31,594 nucleotides of DNA from Syntrophomonadaceae bacterium (lineage in GTDB: Bacteria > Bacillota > Dethiobacteria > DTU022): positions 1-31,594 of the forward strand of contig SKWE01000259.1 of NCBI GenBank assembly GCA_007129055.1. Reading direction: 5' to 3'. Positions within the stretch are counted from its first letter, which is position 1. Each line of letters starts with the position of its first letter. A model generated the notes under the pieces. The model did no database searches, was not told the origin of the DNA, and saw nothing but the letters and a program-made list of their open reading frames with translations. The position numbers and the translations under genes were made by a program. Shown piece after piece: positions 14,773 through 23,106 of the stretch.

Positions 14773-15876
14773 TTGAAAAAGAAAATAGTATTCCTGATAA
14801 CACGGGCTGACGATTTTGGGGGTGCCCAGGCCCATGTTTTAATAATGGCAGAAGCTTTAAATACAAGAGGAAATAATGCTGTTGTTATGGCTGGCGGAGA
14901 AGGCTTTTTATCTGATGCTTTGAAAGAAAAAAATATCAGGTTTATTAAAGTTAATAACCTGGTTCATCCAATAAAACCCCATAAAGATATAATGGCTTAC
15001 CTTGAAATAAAAGAGTTATTAAAAAAGGAGAAACCGGATTTATTGGCAACCCACTCTAATAAAGCGGGCTTTTTGGGCCGGCTTGCCGCTAGAAAGCTTA
15101 AAATTCCAGTTACATTTACTTCACACGGCTTTCTTTTTGCCGAAGGAAGGACATACTTAAAAAGAAAATTTTATCTGCATATTGAAATGCTCATGTCGAG
15201 GCTTACAGATCGAGTTATAGCGGTTTCAGAAAGTGAAATGAAACTGGCCGTGGATTCAAAGGCAGTGCCGGCTGATAAAGTAAGAGTAATTCATAATGGT
15301 TTACCTGATATAGGACCTGGGCAGATTGCAATTCCTGCAGCAGAGCCGCCGCAGCTGGTTATGGTAGCGCGGTTTGCCGAACCAAAAGACCACCGAACTC
15401 TAATCCGGGCTTTATCGGGGCTGATCGATCAATCATGGAATTTGGTCCTGGTTGGCGATGGTCCTCTTAGAAATGATATTGAAAGATTAGTCGATGAAGA
15501 AGGCCTGGAGGACAGGGTCGCTTTTATGGGTTCAAGAAAAGATGTTCCCGACATTTTAGCAAAATCACAGCTATTTATTTTGTCTTCAAAGAGAGAAGGT
15601 TTCCCCTTAAGCACCTTAGAAGGGATGAGAGCCGGAATGCCCGTCCTGGCATCAGATGTTGGCGGCGTTAGTGAAGCCGTAGTTGACGGCGAAAATGGTT
15701 ATTTGTGCACAGCAGACGACATTGAGAGCCTTAGAACAGGCATCTTCAATTTAATTAGTAATTCCGACCTAAGGCAAAGAATGGGGAAAAAAGGTCGCAA
15801 CCGGTTTCTTGAAAAATTTACTTCCGGGGTCATGGTAGAAAAAACTATGTTGGTATATGATGAGCTCTTAAGTTAA
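14773..15876 (+). CDS. GT4-family glycosyltransferase
   Basis: This 367-residue complete GT-B enzyme starts at TTG 14773 after a GAGGGGG ribosome binding site. The N-terminal domain begins with IVFLITRADDFGGAQAHVL, typical of GT4 enzymes, and has the THSNKAGFLGRLAARK and TSHGF segments. The C-terminal domain has VARFAEPKDHRTLIRAL, LVGDGPLR and the donor-binding SKREGFPLSTLEGMRAGMPV motif (E-x7-E) followed by ASDVGGVSEAV. It is retaining by family rule. It is most like capsule and exopolysaccharide transferases that act on lipid-linked sugars at the cytoplasmic face. Donor and acceptor cannot be told from sequence. Neighbours are ugd and rfbF. Confidence 0.88.
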   Translation: MKKKIVFLITRADDFGGAQAHVLIMAEALNTRGNNAVVMAGGEGFLSDALKEKNIRFIKVNNLVHPIKPHKDIMAYLEIKELLKKEKPDLLATHSNKAGFLGRLAARKLKIPVTFTSHGFLFAEGRTYLKRKFYLHIEMLMSRLTDRVIAVSESEMKLAVDSKAVPADKVRVIHNGLPDIGPGQIAIPAAEPPQLVMVARFAEPKDHRTLIRALSGLIDQSWNLVLVGDGPLRNDIERLVDEEGLEDRVAFMGSRKDVPDILAKSQLFILSSKREGFPLSTLEGMRAGMPVLASDVGGVSEAVVDGENGYLCTADDIESLRTGIFNLISNSDLRQRMGKKGRNRFLEKFTSGVMVEKTMLVYDELLS

Positions 15877-15936
15877 GGGCGATCTATTTTTGAGCGCTGA
15901 ATTATATTTATTTAATAAGTTTCAGGAGGAAGGTAC

Positions 15937-16707
15937 ATGAAAGTGATAATACTTGCCGGCGGAATGGGTACCCGCCTGGCTGAGGAAACAGTTACCCGCC
16001 CCAAACCGATGGTAGAAATAGGCGGCAGGCCGATAATATGGCATATTATGAAGCATTATGCTCACTATGGGTATAAAGAGTTTATTATTGCCCTGGGTTA
16101 CAAAGGCGAAATAATAAAGCAATATTTCCATGACTACTTTTGTATGAACGGCTCAGTTTCAATATCCTTAGCCGATGGCAGGATTGAAGTACATGATGAG
16201 GTGAAAGAAGATTGGAAAGTTCATCTTGTAGAAACAGGATTGCACACTAACACCGGGGGAAGAATTAAGCAGCTTGCCTCCTGGATCGATAGTGGTTCAT
16301 TTTTATTAACTTATGGCGACGGAGTATGCAATGTAAATCTGAACCAGCTTGTAAGCTACCACCAAGAAAACGGCAAATTGGTAACGGTAACTGCAGTTCG
16401 ACCCCCTGCCCGTTTTGGAAGCCTGGAATTCGGGGAAAACAATATGGTGCAAAAGTTTGTTGAGAAGCCACTAAGTGGTGAAGGTTGGATAAACGGCGGG
16501 TTTTTCGTAGTGGAAAAAGCTGCTCTTGATTATATTACTGCTGATTTACCATGGGAAAGTGAACCGCTGCGCAACATAGCAGCCGCAGGGGAACTTGTTG
16601 CTTATATGCATGATGATTTTTGGCAGTGCATGGACACTTACCGTGAACTAAAGATCCTGGAGAGTTACTGGAAGAGTGGAGAAGCGCCCTGGAAAGTTTG
16701 GAAATAA
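15937..16707 (+). CDS. rfbF: Glucose-1-phosphate cytidylyltransferase RfbF
   Basis: This 256-residue enzyme makes CDP-glucose from CTP and glucose-1-phosphate. The nucleotidyltransferase motif LAGGMGTRLAEETVTRPKPM is at 6-25. The metal-binding TYGDGV is at 125-130 (Asp128), followed by VTAVRPPARFGSLEF and FVEKP. The EETVTRPKPMVEIGGRPI form and the WHIMKHYAHYG segment are diagnostic for RfbF rather than RmlA. AGGAGG at 15924-15929 gives good spacing to ATG 15937. It feeds CDP-glucose to RfbG, encoded 42 bp downstream. Length is normal. Confidence 0.94.
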   Translation: MKVIILAGGMGTRLAEETVTRPKPMVEIGGRPIIWHIMKHYAHYGYKEFIIALGYKGEIIKQYFHDYFCMNGSVSISLADGRIEVHDEVKEDWKVHLVETGLHTNTGGRIKQLASWIDSGSFLLTYGDGVCNVNLNQLVSYHQENGKLVTVTAVRPPARFGSLEFGENNMVQKFVEKPLSGEGWINGGFFVVEKAALDYITADLPWESEPLRNIAAAGELVAYMHDDFWQCMDTYRELKILESYWKSGEAPWKVWK

Positions 16708-16749
16708 GCTATTAAGCTGAGCACAGTGTAGACAATTGGGGGGAGAGTA

Positions 16750-17748
16750 TTGGCTGAAAAACGGGAAGGCAATACAAAAATGAACTTTTGGCTTGACCGG
16801 CCCTGCCTGGTAACCGGAGCCAGCGGTTTTTTAGGCGGATGGCTGGTAAAACGGTTATTAGCCGCCGGTGCAGAACTGGTTTGCCCGTTACGTGACTGGG
16901 TTCCCGGTTCACAATTTATAAGGGATGGTTTGGCGGAACAAGTAAGCCTGGTGCGTGGCGATATCACTGATCAAAAGCTAATTGAAAGAATACTTGGTGA
17001 ATATGAAGTAAAAACAGTATTTCACCTGGCCGCCCAGACTATAGTAACGATTGCTAACCGCAACCCTGTATCCACATTTGATAGCAACATCAGGGGCACA
17101 TGGACTCTTCTCGAAGCATGCAGACGATCTCCCTCTGTTGAACAGGTTATAGTAGCCTCTTCTGACAAGGCTTATGGTAAGCAGGATATTTTACCCTATC
17201 ATGAAGGCCTCCCCCTGCAGGGAGTCTATCCTTACGATGTAAGTAAATCATGTTCCGACCTGGTTGCTCAATCTTATTATGCCACCTATAAAGTGCCTTT
17301 AACAATAACCCGTTGTGGCAATTTCTATGGCGGGGGAGATTTGAATTGGAACCGCATTGTTCCGGGAACTATACGTTCCATTTTACGCGGCCAGCGTCCC
17401 GTTATCCGCTCTGACGGCCTTTTTGTCAGGGACTATTTTTATATTGAGGATGGCGCAGCAGCATATATGCTGCTGGCAAAGAAAATGCACGAGAATCCTG
17501 ATTTTGCAGGCGATGCATTTAATTTTTCAAATGAAGAGCAGTTGACTGTGATAGAACTCGTAAATTTAATACTAGAAGTGATGCAATCTGACCTGGAACC
17601 GGAAATTCGCAACATGGCTTCGCATGAAATTAAACATCAATACCTGAGTGCGGCCAGGGCACGCGACAGGCTTGGCTGGAAACCGCTTTATAGCATGGAA
17701 GAGGCTTTAGAGAGAACCGTAAAGTGGTACAGGGAGTATCTTAAATAA
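16750..17748 (+). CDS. rfbG: CDP-glucose 4,6-dehydratase RfbG
   Basis: This is a 332-residue SDR dehydratase converting CDP-glucose to CDP-4-keto-6-deoxyglucose, the branch point of CDP-deoxysugars. The NAD motif TGASGFLGGWL is at 22-32. The active site has SSDKAYG and YDVSK (Y-x3-K). The FHLAAQTIV segment, GNFYGGGDLNWNRIVPGTIR and FVRDYFYIEDGA are typical of RfbG. The start is TTG 16750 after a GGGGGGAG run (16738-16745). ATG 16780 is an alternative with a poorer ribosome binding site. The stop overlaps the next start (TAATG, 17746-17750). RfbH, needed for 3,6-dideoxyhexoses, is absent, so the product is more likely a 6-deoxyhexose kept oxygenated at C3. Confidence 0.93.
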   Translation: MAEKREGNTKMNFWLDRPCLVTGASGFLGGWLVKRLLAAGAELVCPLRDWVPGSQFIRDGLAEQVSLVRGDITDQKLIERILGEYEVKTVFHLAAQTIVTIANRNPVSTFDSNIRGTWTLLEACRRSPSVEQVIVASSDKAYGKQDILPYHEGLPLQGVYPYDVSKSCSDLVAQSYYATYKVPLTITRCGNFYGGGDLNWNRIVPGTIRSILRGQRPVIRSDGLFVRDYFYIEDGAAAYMLLAKKMHENPDFAGDAFNFSNEEQLTVIELVNLILEVMQSDLEPEIRNMASHEIKHQYLSAARARDRLGWKPLYSMEEALERTVKWYREYLK

Positions 17749-18557
17749 TGAAGATTAACATCTTAATCGCCACCTTGGATGCCGGGATCTGTAAAGTAGA
17801 AAAAATGCTGATGGAACCGATTATCAACTTGAAATATGTTGTTTCACACCAGGTGACAAAAGAACAATTCTCTGCAATACCCGAAAATTTGAAACGGGAT
17901 GATGTAATAATCAGCCAGCTTAAAGGCAAAGGCTTATCCCGCAATCGCAATAATGCGATCGCCCTTGCTGACGGTGACATTGGACTGGTTGCGGACGACG
18001 ATACACAATTTATACCCGAATATATAGAAAACCTGATCGATGCCTTTGAGTCGGATAGGTCAATTGACGTGGCCTGTTTTAAAATTGCCACGCCCGAGGG
18101 AAAACCGGATTACAAGGATTATCCGGATCATTCATACCTGCTGAATGATGCTATTATGCATTTTGTTTCATCGATAGAAATTGCGTTCAAGCTTGATGCT
18201 GTCAAAAGCAGGGGGCTGCAGTTCCATGAACAATTTGGTATAGGGAGCCCCCTGATCAGTTATGGTGAAGAGGCTGTTTTTATTCATGACTGTATAAAGA
18301 GTGGTCTCAAAGTTAAGTATATACCTAGTTATGTTGTTGAACATGCTTCCGAGAGTACTGTTAAGGCTTTAGACGAATACGCTTCTGAAAGGGTTTTGTT
18401 CAAAGGTGCTTACGATGCCTATCGTTATGGGTGGCTTGCATTTCCGGCAGCTTTCTTAGATGTTCTGCGATTGTGGAAAGCATTGAATAACCACCAGAAA
18501 AATAAGCTGCAATACCTGAAGGAGCGCTTACAGGGAATAGTTCACATTTACAAGTAA
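17748..18557 (+). CDS. GT2-family glycosyltransferase
   Basis: This 269-residue GT-A enzyme starts with INILIATLDAG. The segment KGKGLSRNRNNAIALADGDI (family-2 pattern in which the chain is rich in SRNRN) is followed by the metal-binding VADDDTQF. A later GEEAVFIHDC motif resembles the GED region of GT2 enzymes. There is no membrane span. Translation is coupled to rfbG by the TAATG overlap, so it could transfer the CDP-derived sugar; that is inference from position. A gap of 91 bp without a clear promoter follows. Confidence 0.82.
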   Translation: MKINILIATLDAGICKVEKMLMEPIINLKYVVSHQVTKEQFSAIPENLKRDDVIISQLKGKGLSRNRNNAIALADGDIGLVADDDTQFIPEYIENLIDAFESDRSIDVACFKIATPEGKPDYKDYPDHSYLLNDAIMHFVSSIEIAFKLDAVKSRGLQFHEQFGIGSPLISYGEEAVFIHDCIKSGLKVKYIPSYVVEHASESTVKALDEYASERVLFKGAYDAYRYGWLAFPAAFLDVLRLWKALNNHQKNKLQYLKERLQGIVHIYK

Positions 18558-18648
18558 TAAAGTCATGCACCAGTAAGCAGGATTTTACAGAGCCCAAACT
18601 AAGTAGTTGCAAAATATTCATAGTGCCTTTTGAAAGTAGGGAAGCCAG

Positions 18649-19629
18649 ATGCCTTCTGTGCAGGTCAGCGTTATGCTGCCAGTGTATAACGGGGAAGAAA
18701 AACTTAGAAATGCTGTGGAAAGTGTCCTGGAACAGGATTTCAAGGATTTTGAATTTCTTATTGTTGATAATGCTTCCAGCGATGATACAGCTAAAATAAT
18801 CAAGGAATATTGTAAAGATAGCCGAGTTAAAGTATTTACTAATGAAGTGACTATTCCCCGCCTTGAGAATTTCATTAAGGCTTTTTCCCTGGCTTCTCCT
18901 GAGAGTAGATGGCTTAAATTCATCGGTGATGATGACAGACTTTTGCCCTCATGCCTCTCTGAAATGGTCAGGGTTGGCGAAGCGCAGGGCGGGATGGAGA
19001 AAATTGGGATAGTTTCATCCTATCATTACATTGGAGATGAACTGCAGGAAGGTTTTATGCCTGCAGGACAGGAGTATTTGGTTGGATCCCAGATCCTTCG
19101 CAAACTTTTACTGGAGCCCCGGGCTCGTGTTGCGCTATATTCCCCGGCTTCTATCCTGGTATCGCAAAAAGCATACCGGGAATTTGGGCCATTTAAAAGT
19201 GAACTCTTGCATGCAGACAGTGAGCTTTTTTACAGGATTTTGAACAGCTATGACTTTGCCTTCGTGCATAAACCGCTAACAGTTACCGGTTATTACAGCG
19301 CCTCAGGGCAGGCTAAAAGTACAGAGCAGGGCGATACTTTTCGTGAAGCTTATTTAATTCGCTATAAGAATATAAAACTATATAATAACCTGTCTCTCTC
19401 ACACCTGGATGTTGAAAAAATAAAACTTAACCTGGTAAATGACTCAATCGGTTTTATACTGGCAAGGCTGGCAACCGGTAATTATAACAGGGCTCTTAAT
19501 CATCTGACAGAGATTCCTGTTAAAGCCCTGTATTACTTACCTGTCAGTTTGATCTATTTCATAGGATTGGGCATTAAAAAAATAATTAGAGGCGAGAAGT
19601 TCAAAGTCTTCGTTGATCATAAGAGTTAA
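18649..19629 (+). CDS. GT2-family glycosyltransferase
   Basis: This is a 326-residue protein. The N-terminal GT2 domain has VSVMLPVYNGEEKLRNAVES at about 6-25, the LIVDNASSDDTAKI motif at about 38-51 and the GDDDRLLPSC metal site at about 89-98. The C-terminal part contains GYYSASGQAKST and ends with a hydrophobic stretch (YYLPVSLIYFIGLGIKKI) followed by a basic tail. This may be a membrane-associated helix. AGGGAAG at 18638-18644 serves ATG 18649. It is an inverting enzyme by family. Sugar specificity is unknown. It sits between another GT2 and a half-length GT-B protein. Confidence 0.85.
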   Translation: MPSVQVSVMLPVYNGEEKLRNAVESVLEQDFKDFEFLIVDNASSDDTAKIIKEYCKDSRVKVFTNEVTIPRLENFIKAFSLASPESRWLKFIGDDDRLLPSCLSEMVRVGEAQGGMEKIGIVSSYHYIGDELQEGFMPAGQEYLVGSQILRKLLLEPRARVALYSPASILVSQKAYREFGPFKSELLHADSELFYRILNSYDFAFVHKPLTVTGYYSASGQAKSTEQGDTFREAYLIRYKNIKLYNNLSLSHLDVEKIKLNLVNDSIGFILARLATGNYNRALNHLTEIPVKALYYLPVSLIYFIGLGIKKIIRGEKFKVFVDHKS

Positions 19630-19658
19630 CTGTTTTTTAAATGGAGAGGAAGATAAAG

Positions 19659-20315
19659 ATGTTAAAAGATAAAATGATTTTATATGCCGGTAACAGCCCC
19701 TGGGGCGATCCGTCAGAGCAACATATAATGATGGAGAAATTTTCTGCTGAAAACCAGGTTGTCTGGGTAAACCCATACGGAACATTGGGCGGTGCCATTA
19801 TACCCCGTATTACTACTTCCAAGGAAGGGCTGATAATTTATAATCCCGGTGTAAATTATTTACCGCTGCAATGGTTAAGTGGATTTAATGAACGCAGGCG
19901 TTTAATGCAGGTGAATTTATATCTAATCGAAAAAGACTTTTTGCCTGATCTGGTCTGGTTTGATGAGTCATTAGTACAGGTGTTTAGCGATTATTACAGG
20001 AAGAAAGGCGCCCTGACCTTGTATTATGCGATTAATGAAACATTCTCACCCCTTAATGCATCTGAGCGTGATAAACTGGCAAGCACAGTTGATCTAATAA
20101 TTACGACTGATCAGCAGGTATATAAGAAATATTCATCCCATGATAATGTATACTTCCTGGAAGGAGAAGATCTTCTGCCCTTAGTGGATGAAGAATCTGA
20201 CTCACAGATTGACATAGAGTTGATGGAAAATGAATACATGGAAGCATTAAATAAAAGATTTATAGAGATTTGTAGAATAATTGAAGCAAAACTTGGTCAC
20301 CGGTCCGGCGCTTAG
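19659..20315 (+). CDS. GT-B N-terminal-half protein (TuaH-like), C-terminal domain missing
   Basis: This is a 218-residue protein from ATG 19659, preferred over ATG 19641 because GAGAGGA (19644-19650) lies 8 nt before it. It resembles the N-terminal half of teichuronic-acid-type GT-B enzymes: MILYAGNSPWGDPSEQHIMM, VVWVNPYGTL, DLVWFDESLVQVF, LYYAINETF and VDLIITTDQQVYKKYS, then VYFLEGED where complete enzymes show an asparagine-glycine linker. The donor-binding domain is absent. A tail of about 45 mostly acidic helical residues closes the protein. It shares order and style with the complete enzyme at 21922-23106. It may be a truncated relic or a dedicated acceptor-binding subunit. Confidence 0.6.
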   Translation: MLKDKMILYAGNSPWGDPSEQHIMMEKFSAENQVVWVNPYGTLGGAIIPRITTSKEGLIIYNPGVNYLPLQWLSGFNERRRLMQVNLYLIEKDFLPDLVWFDESLVQVFSDYYRKKGALTLYYAINETFSPLNASERDKLASTVDLIITTDQQVYKKYSSHDNVYFLEGEDLLPLVDEESDSQIDIELMENEYMEALNKRFIEICRIIEAKLGHRSGA

Positions 20316-20361
20316 CGGTTAGCCTGCATTCACTTAAATTCTATAAAGGGGATAGTCTGTT

Positions 20362-21891
20362 TTGCCAGAAAACCAGGTTAACATGAGTGAGCTTAATAAT
20401 GGTTTAACACCCGAAACTTCCGCTTCTTTTAATTTTAAAAAGTTATTCTCTGATCTAGCAGTTTACAGTTCAGGCAATCTTTTAATAAAAGGAATGTCCT
20501 TAATATCTGCCCCTATTTTTACGCGTATCTTCGATCCTTCACAGTATGGAGCGTGGAGTTTAATCAATGTTATGGTTGCTTTTTTTACCGGCGTACTGCT
20601 GCTTGGCGGAGACAACGCCTATACACGGTTCTTTTTTCAGTGTAAAACCGAAGAGGAAAAGCAGACGCTCTCGGCTACCTGGTTTATGTTCCTTGCGCTG
20701 TGGAGCGTACTATTGCTTGCTGTAATTCTTCCTTTCAGCAGAGTAATCGGCGACTGGCTGCTGGATAGCAGCAGCTACCATAGAGCCCTGTTAATTGGCC
20801 TGCTTTCCGGCCCTCCAGTGATGATGAACCTTATCCTTTCTCAGGCACTACGTAATCGTTTCAGGGCAAAAGCTTACACACTACTAAATGTAACAACAGC
20901 AGCCTTAACATTGATTTTGGCTGTTATATTTGTCCTTAAATTCAATCTTGGTGTAGCAGGTGCAGTGCTTGGCGCCCTGGTTTCAGCGCTGATCATGCTG
21001 CCGATCCGCCTGGTCTTTATTCGGGATCTGCTTAAATGGGGTTTCTCATTAAAGTTTCTAAGGCAGCTTCTTCTTTTTGGACTTCCATTGGTACCCATGA
21101 ATGTAGCATTCTGGCTTTTAAGTAATGCTGATCGCATTATGCTGGTCCGTCTTTCCAGCCTGGAGGACGTTGGTTTGTATTCTATAGCTGCTGCCATGGC
21201 CGCTGTTTTAATGTTGCTGCAGACAGCTGTCGGGCAATCCTGGCTGCCTCATGCTGTAAAAGTGTACGAAGAAGACAAGGCTTATGCTGAAGAAGTTTTT
21301 AAAAAAACCATGCTTTATCTCCTGACAGCTTACGGCTTTATTGTGGTTGGGTTTGTCGCCATGGCACAGGAAGTTCTTTATGTTCTCGTTCCTCCCGGAT
21401 ATTACGAATCTTTTAAAGCAATACCATATTTAGCCGCAGGGTTTCTGTTTTTTACTACCGCCCAGGTCTCAGCTGTAGGGATTATGGTAAAAAACAAGAC
21501 TGTGTATATAATGCTGGCCTGTTGGACAGTAGCTTTGATAAATATTGGACTGAATGCTCTTTTTATCCCGCGCTGGGGAATTATCGGTGCAGGAGCTGCA
21601 ACCGGAATTGCCTACCTGCTGTTTGCGCTCAGCTATTTTTGTATATCACGCAAGCTGTGGAGAGTTGATTATAACTGGATGGCGGTAACCGGATTATTAT
21701 TTTCCCCCTTATGTTCGATAATAGCTATAGCCCTGATTGCGGAAGGTGGGCTCAATATTATTACTGCCCTGCTGGCAAAAATTGCTGTTTTATTGTTAAG
21801 CTGCCTCATATTGGTGGCCATACTGGGGAAAGCGGAAAAAATGAGTTTAAAAGAGATCTTAAAAAGGGCCAGAAGTTTATTTAAGAAATAA
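20362..21891 (+). CDS. wzx: Polysaccharide flippase, Wzx/MOP superfamily
   Basis: This is a 509-residue integral membrane protein with about 12-14 hydrophobic spans. It begins with LAVYSSGNLLIKGMSLISAP and FTRIFDPSQYGAWSLINVMV, a signature of Wzx-like polysaccharide transporters. Later segments such as LLFGLPLVPMNVAFWLLSNADRIML and the AAGFLFFTTAQVSAVGIMVKNKT region fit the MOP fold. It would move undecaprenyl-diphosphate-linked glycan from the cytoplasmic to the outer face. The start is TTG 20362, with AAAGGGGA (20345-20352) 9 nt before it. About 30 polar residues precede the first span. No Wzy polymerase is found beside it. Confidence 0.9.
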   Translation: MPENQVNMSELNNGLTPETSASFNFKKLFSDLAVYSSGNLLIKGMSLISAPIFTRIFDPSQYGAWSLINVMVAFFTGVLLLGGDNAYTRFFFQCKTEEEKQTLSATWFMFLALWSVLLLAVILPFSRVIGDWLLDSSSYHRALLIGLLSGPPVMMNLILSQALRNRFRAKAYTLLNVTTAALTLILAVIFVLKFNLGVAGAVLGALVSALIMLPIRLVFIRDLLKWGFSLKFLRQLLLFGLPLVPMNVAFWLLSNADRIMLVRLSSLEDVGLYSIAAAMAAVLMLLQTAVGQSWLPHAVKVYEEDKAYAEEVFKKTMLYLLTAYGFIVVGFVAMAQEVLYVLVPPGYYESFKAIPYLAAGFLFFTTAQVSAVGIMVKNKTVYIMLACWTVALINIGLNALFIPRWGIIGAGAATGIAYLLFALSYFCISRKLWRVDYNWMAVTGLLFSPLCSIIAIALIAEGGLNIITALLAKIAVLLLSCLILVAILGKAEKMSLKEILKRARSLFKK

Positions 21892-21921
21892 ATAGAAGTA
21901 TGTGGAGGCACAGTCTTCAAA

Positions 21922-23106
21922 ATGAAGGTTTTATTTTCTGAATCACATAACCTTGATCGCCCGGATCCGGTTGGTTCCCACCATTATATTAGCTTGTTCC
22001 ATGAAGCAGGCCATGATTGCACATGGTTGGGTCCGGCTATCAGTCCTTTTCATCTTTTTAAACCCGATGAGGCAAATAAAAAACGCTATAGAGTCTGGCG
22101 TGATAAGGGACGATTACATAAAGGCATAAAGTGGATTGTCCCCTTTACATTGCTGTTTTATTACAACCTGCCGCTGCTCAATTCTCTTTACGTAGGGCGC
22201 AACCAGTTCAGGTTTTGCCTTCCTCCACTCGGGAAGCAACTGGATAAATCGGGTTTGTCAGAGGAAGTTGACCTGCTCTGGTGCGCCGGCCCTGCCGCCT
22301 ACAGCCTGCTTGACCTGGTCCCTCACCGTCTCAGTTGCTACCGCCTGGCTGATCGTCTCGATCAATTCAGCGGGATACCGGGCAGTGTGGGAGAACTGCA
22401 AAAAGACCTGGTCAAAAGGGTTGATTTTGTAATTGCTACTTCACGCTCTCTCTGGGAATGGGCCCGGGCTGAGAGGGAAGAAGGGGTTTACTACCTGCCG
22501 AACGGGGTAAATAAAAACTTTTTTTATACCGGTGGCGGAAAACCTGCCGATTTTCCGGATGATGGGCGACCGGTGGCGGTTTATGCCGGTACTATAGATA
22601 CCCGTTTTGACCTGGATACCCTTCGCTATGCCGTAGAGGAGGAAAAAGAGCTCTATTTTTTACTTGTAGGCCCTGTTACGCTCGAAACACTGCTGCCACA
22701 GCTTCGCGAACTTGAAGCGAAAGATAATTTCAGCTGGATTGGCCCCCGTGATTACAACGCCCTGCCCGCTTATATGCAGCACAGCAGTGTGGGGATAATT
22801 CCTTTTTATCTGAATGAGCTGACCGAGGCGGTAAACCCGATAAAATACTATGAATATCTGGCCTGCGGCCTTCCCGTGGTTGCACCGCTAATGCGTGAAT
22901 TAGCGGAAATGGGAGGGCCAATTAATTTTTACAGCGACCGTGAGGAGTTTCGTCAGACCCTGCATAAAGCGATTGAGAAAAAAAGAAGCGAGCGGGAAAG
23001 CTACACCGGTTTTGCTGCTGAGCATACCTGGGAGAAGCGTTTTAAAGAGGTAACCGGTATTCTGAAAAAATATCTTAACCCGGGGGAAACTAGCTGTGGC
23101 AAGTGA
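21922..23106 (+). CDS. GT-B glycosyltransferase (TuaH/GT4-like), complete
   Basis: This is a 394-residue protein. The N-terminal domain has KVLFSESHNLDRPDPVGSHH, LLWCAGPAAYSLLDLV, the YRLADRLDQF motif and VDFVIATSRSLWEWA, then YYLPNGVNKNFF at the linker. The C-terminal domain has VAVYAGTIDTRFDLDTLRY, FLLVGPV, FSWIGPRDYNALPAYM and NPIKYYEYLACGLPVVAP, the donor-binding motif. It resembles TuaH-type transferases of teichuronic acid and other wall polymers. GGAGG at 21904-21908 is 13 nt from ATG 21922. The end overlaps the next gene by 11 bp. From about this gene onward the DNA appears richer in G and C than the genes to the left. Confidence 0.82.
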   Translation: MKVLFSESHNLDRPDPVGSHHYISLFHEAGHDCTWLGPAISPFHLFKPDEANKKRYRVWRDKGRLHKGIKWIVPFTLLFYYNLPLLNSLYVGRNQFRFCLPPLGKQLDKSGLSEEVDLLWCAGPAAYSLLDLVPHRLSCYRLADRLDQFSGIPGSVGELQKDLVKRVDFVIATSRSLWEWARAEREEGVYYLPNGVNKNFFYTGGGKPADFPDDGRPVAVYAGTIDTRFDLDTLRYAVEEEKELYFLLVGPVTLETLLPQLRELEAKDNFSWIGPRDYNALPAYMQHSSVGIIPFYLNELTEAVNPIKYYEYLACGLPVVAPLMRELAEMGGPINFYSDREEFRQTLHKAIEKKRSERESYTGFAAEHTWEKRFKEVTGILKKYLNPGETSCGK

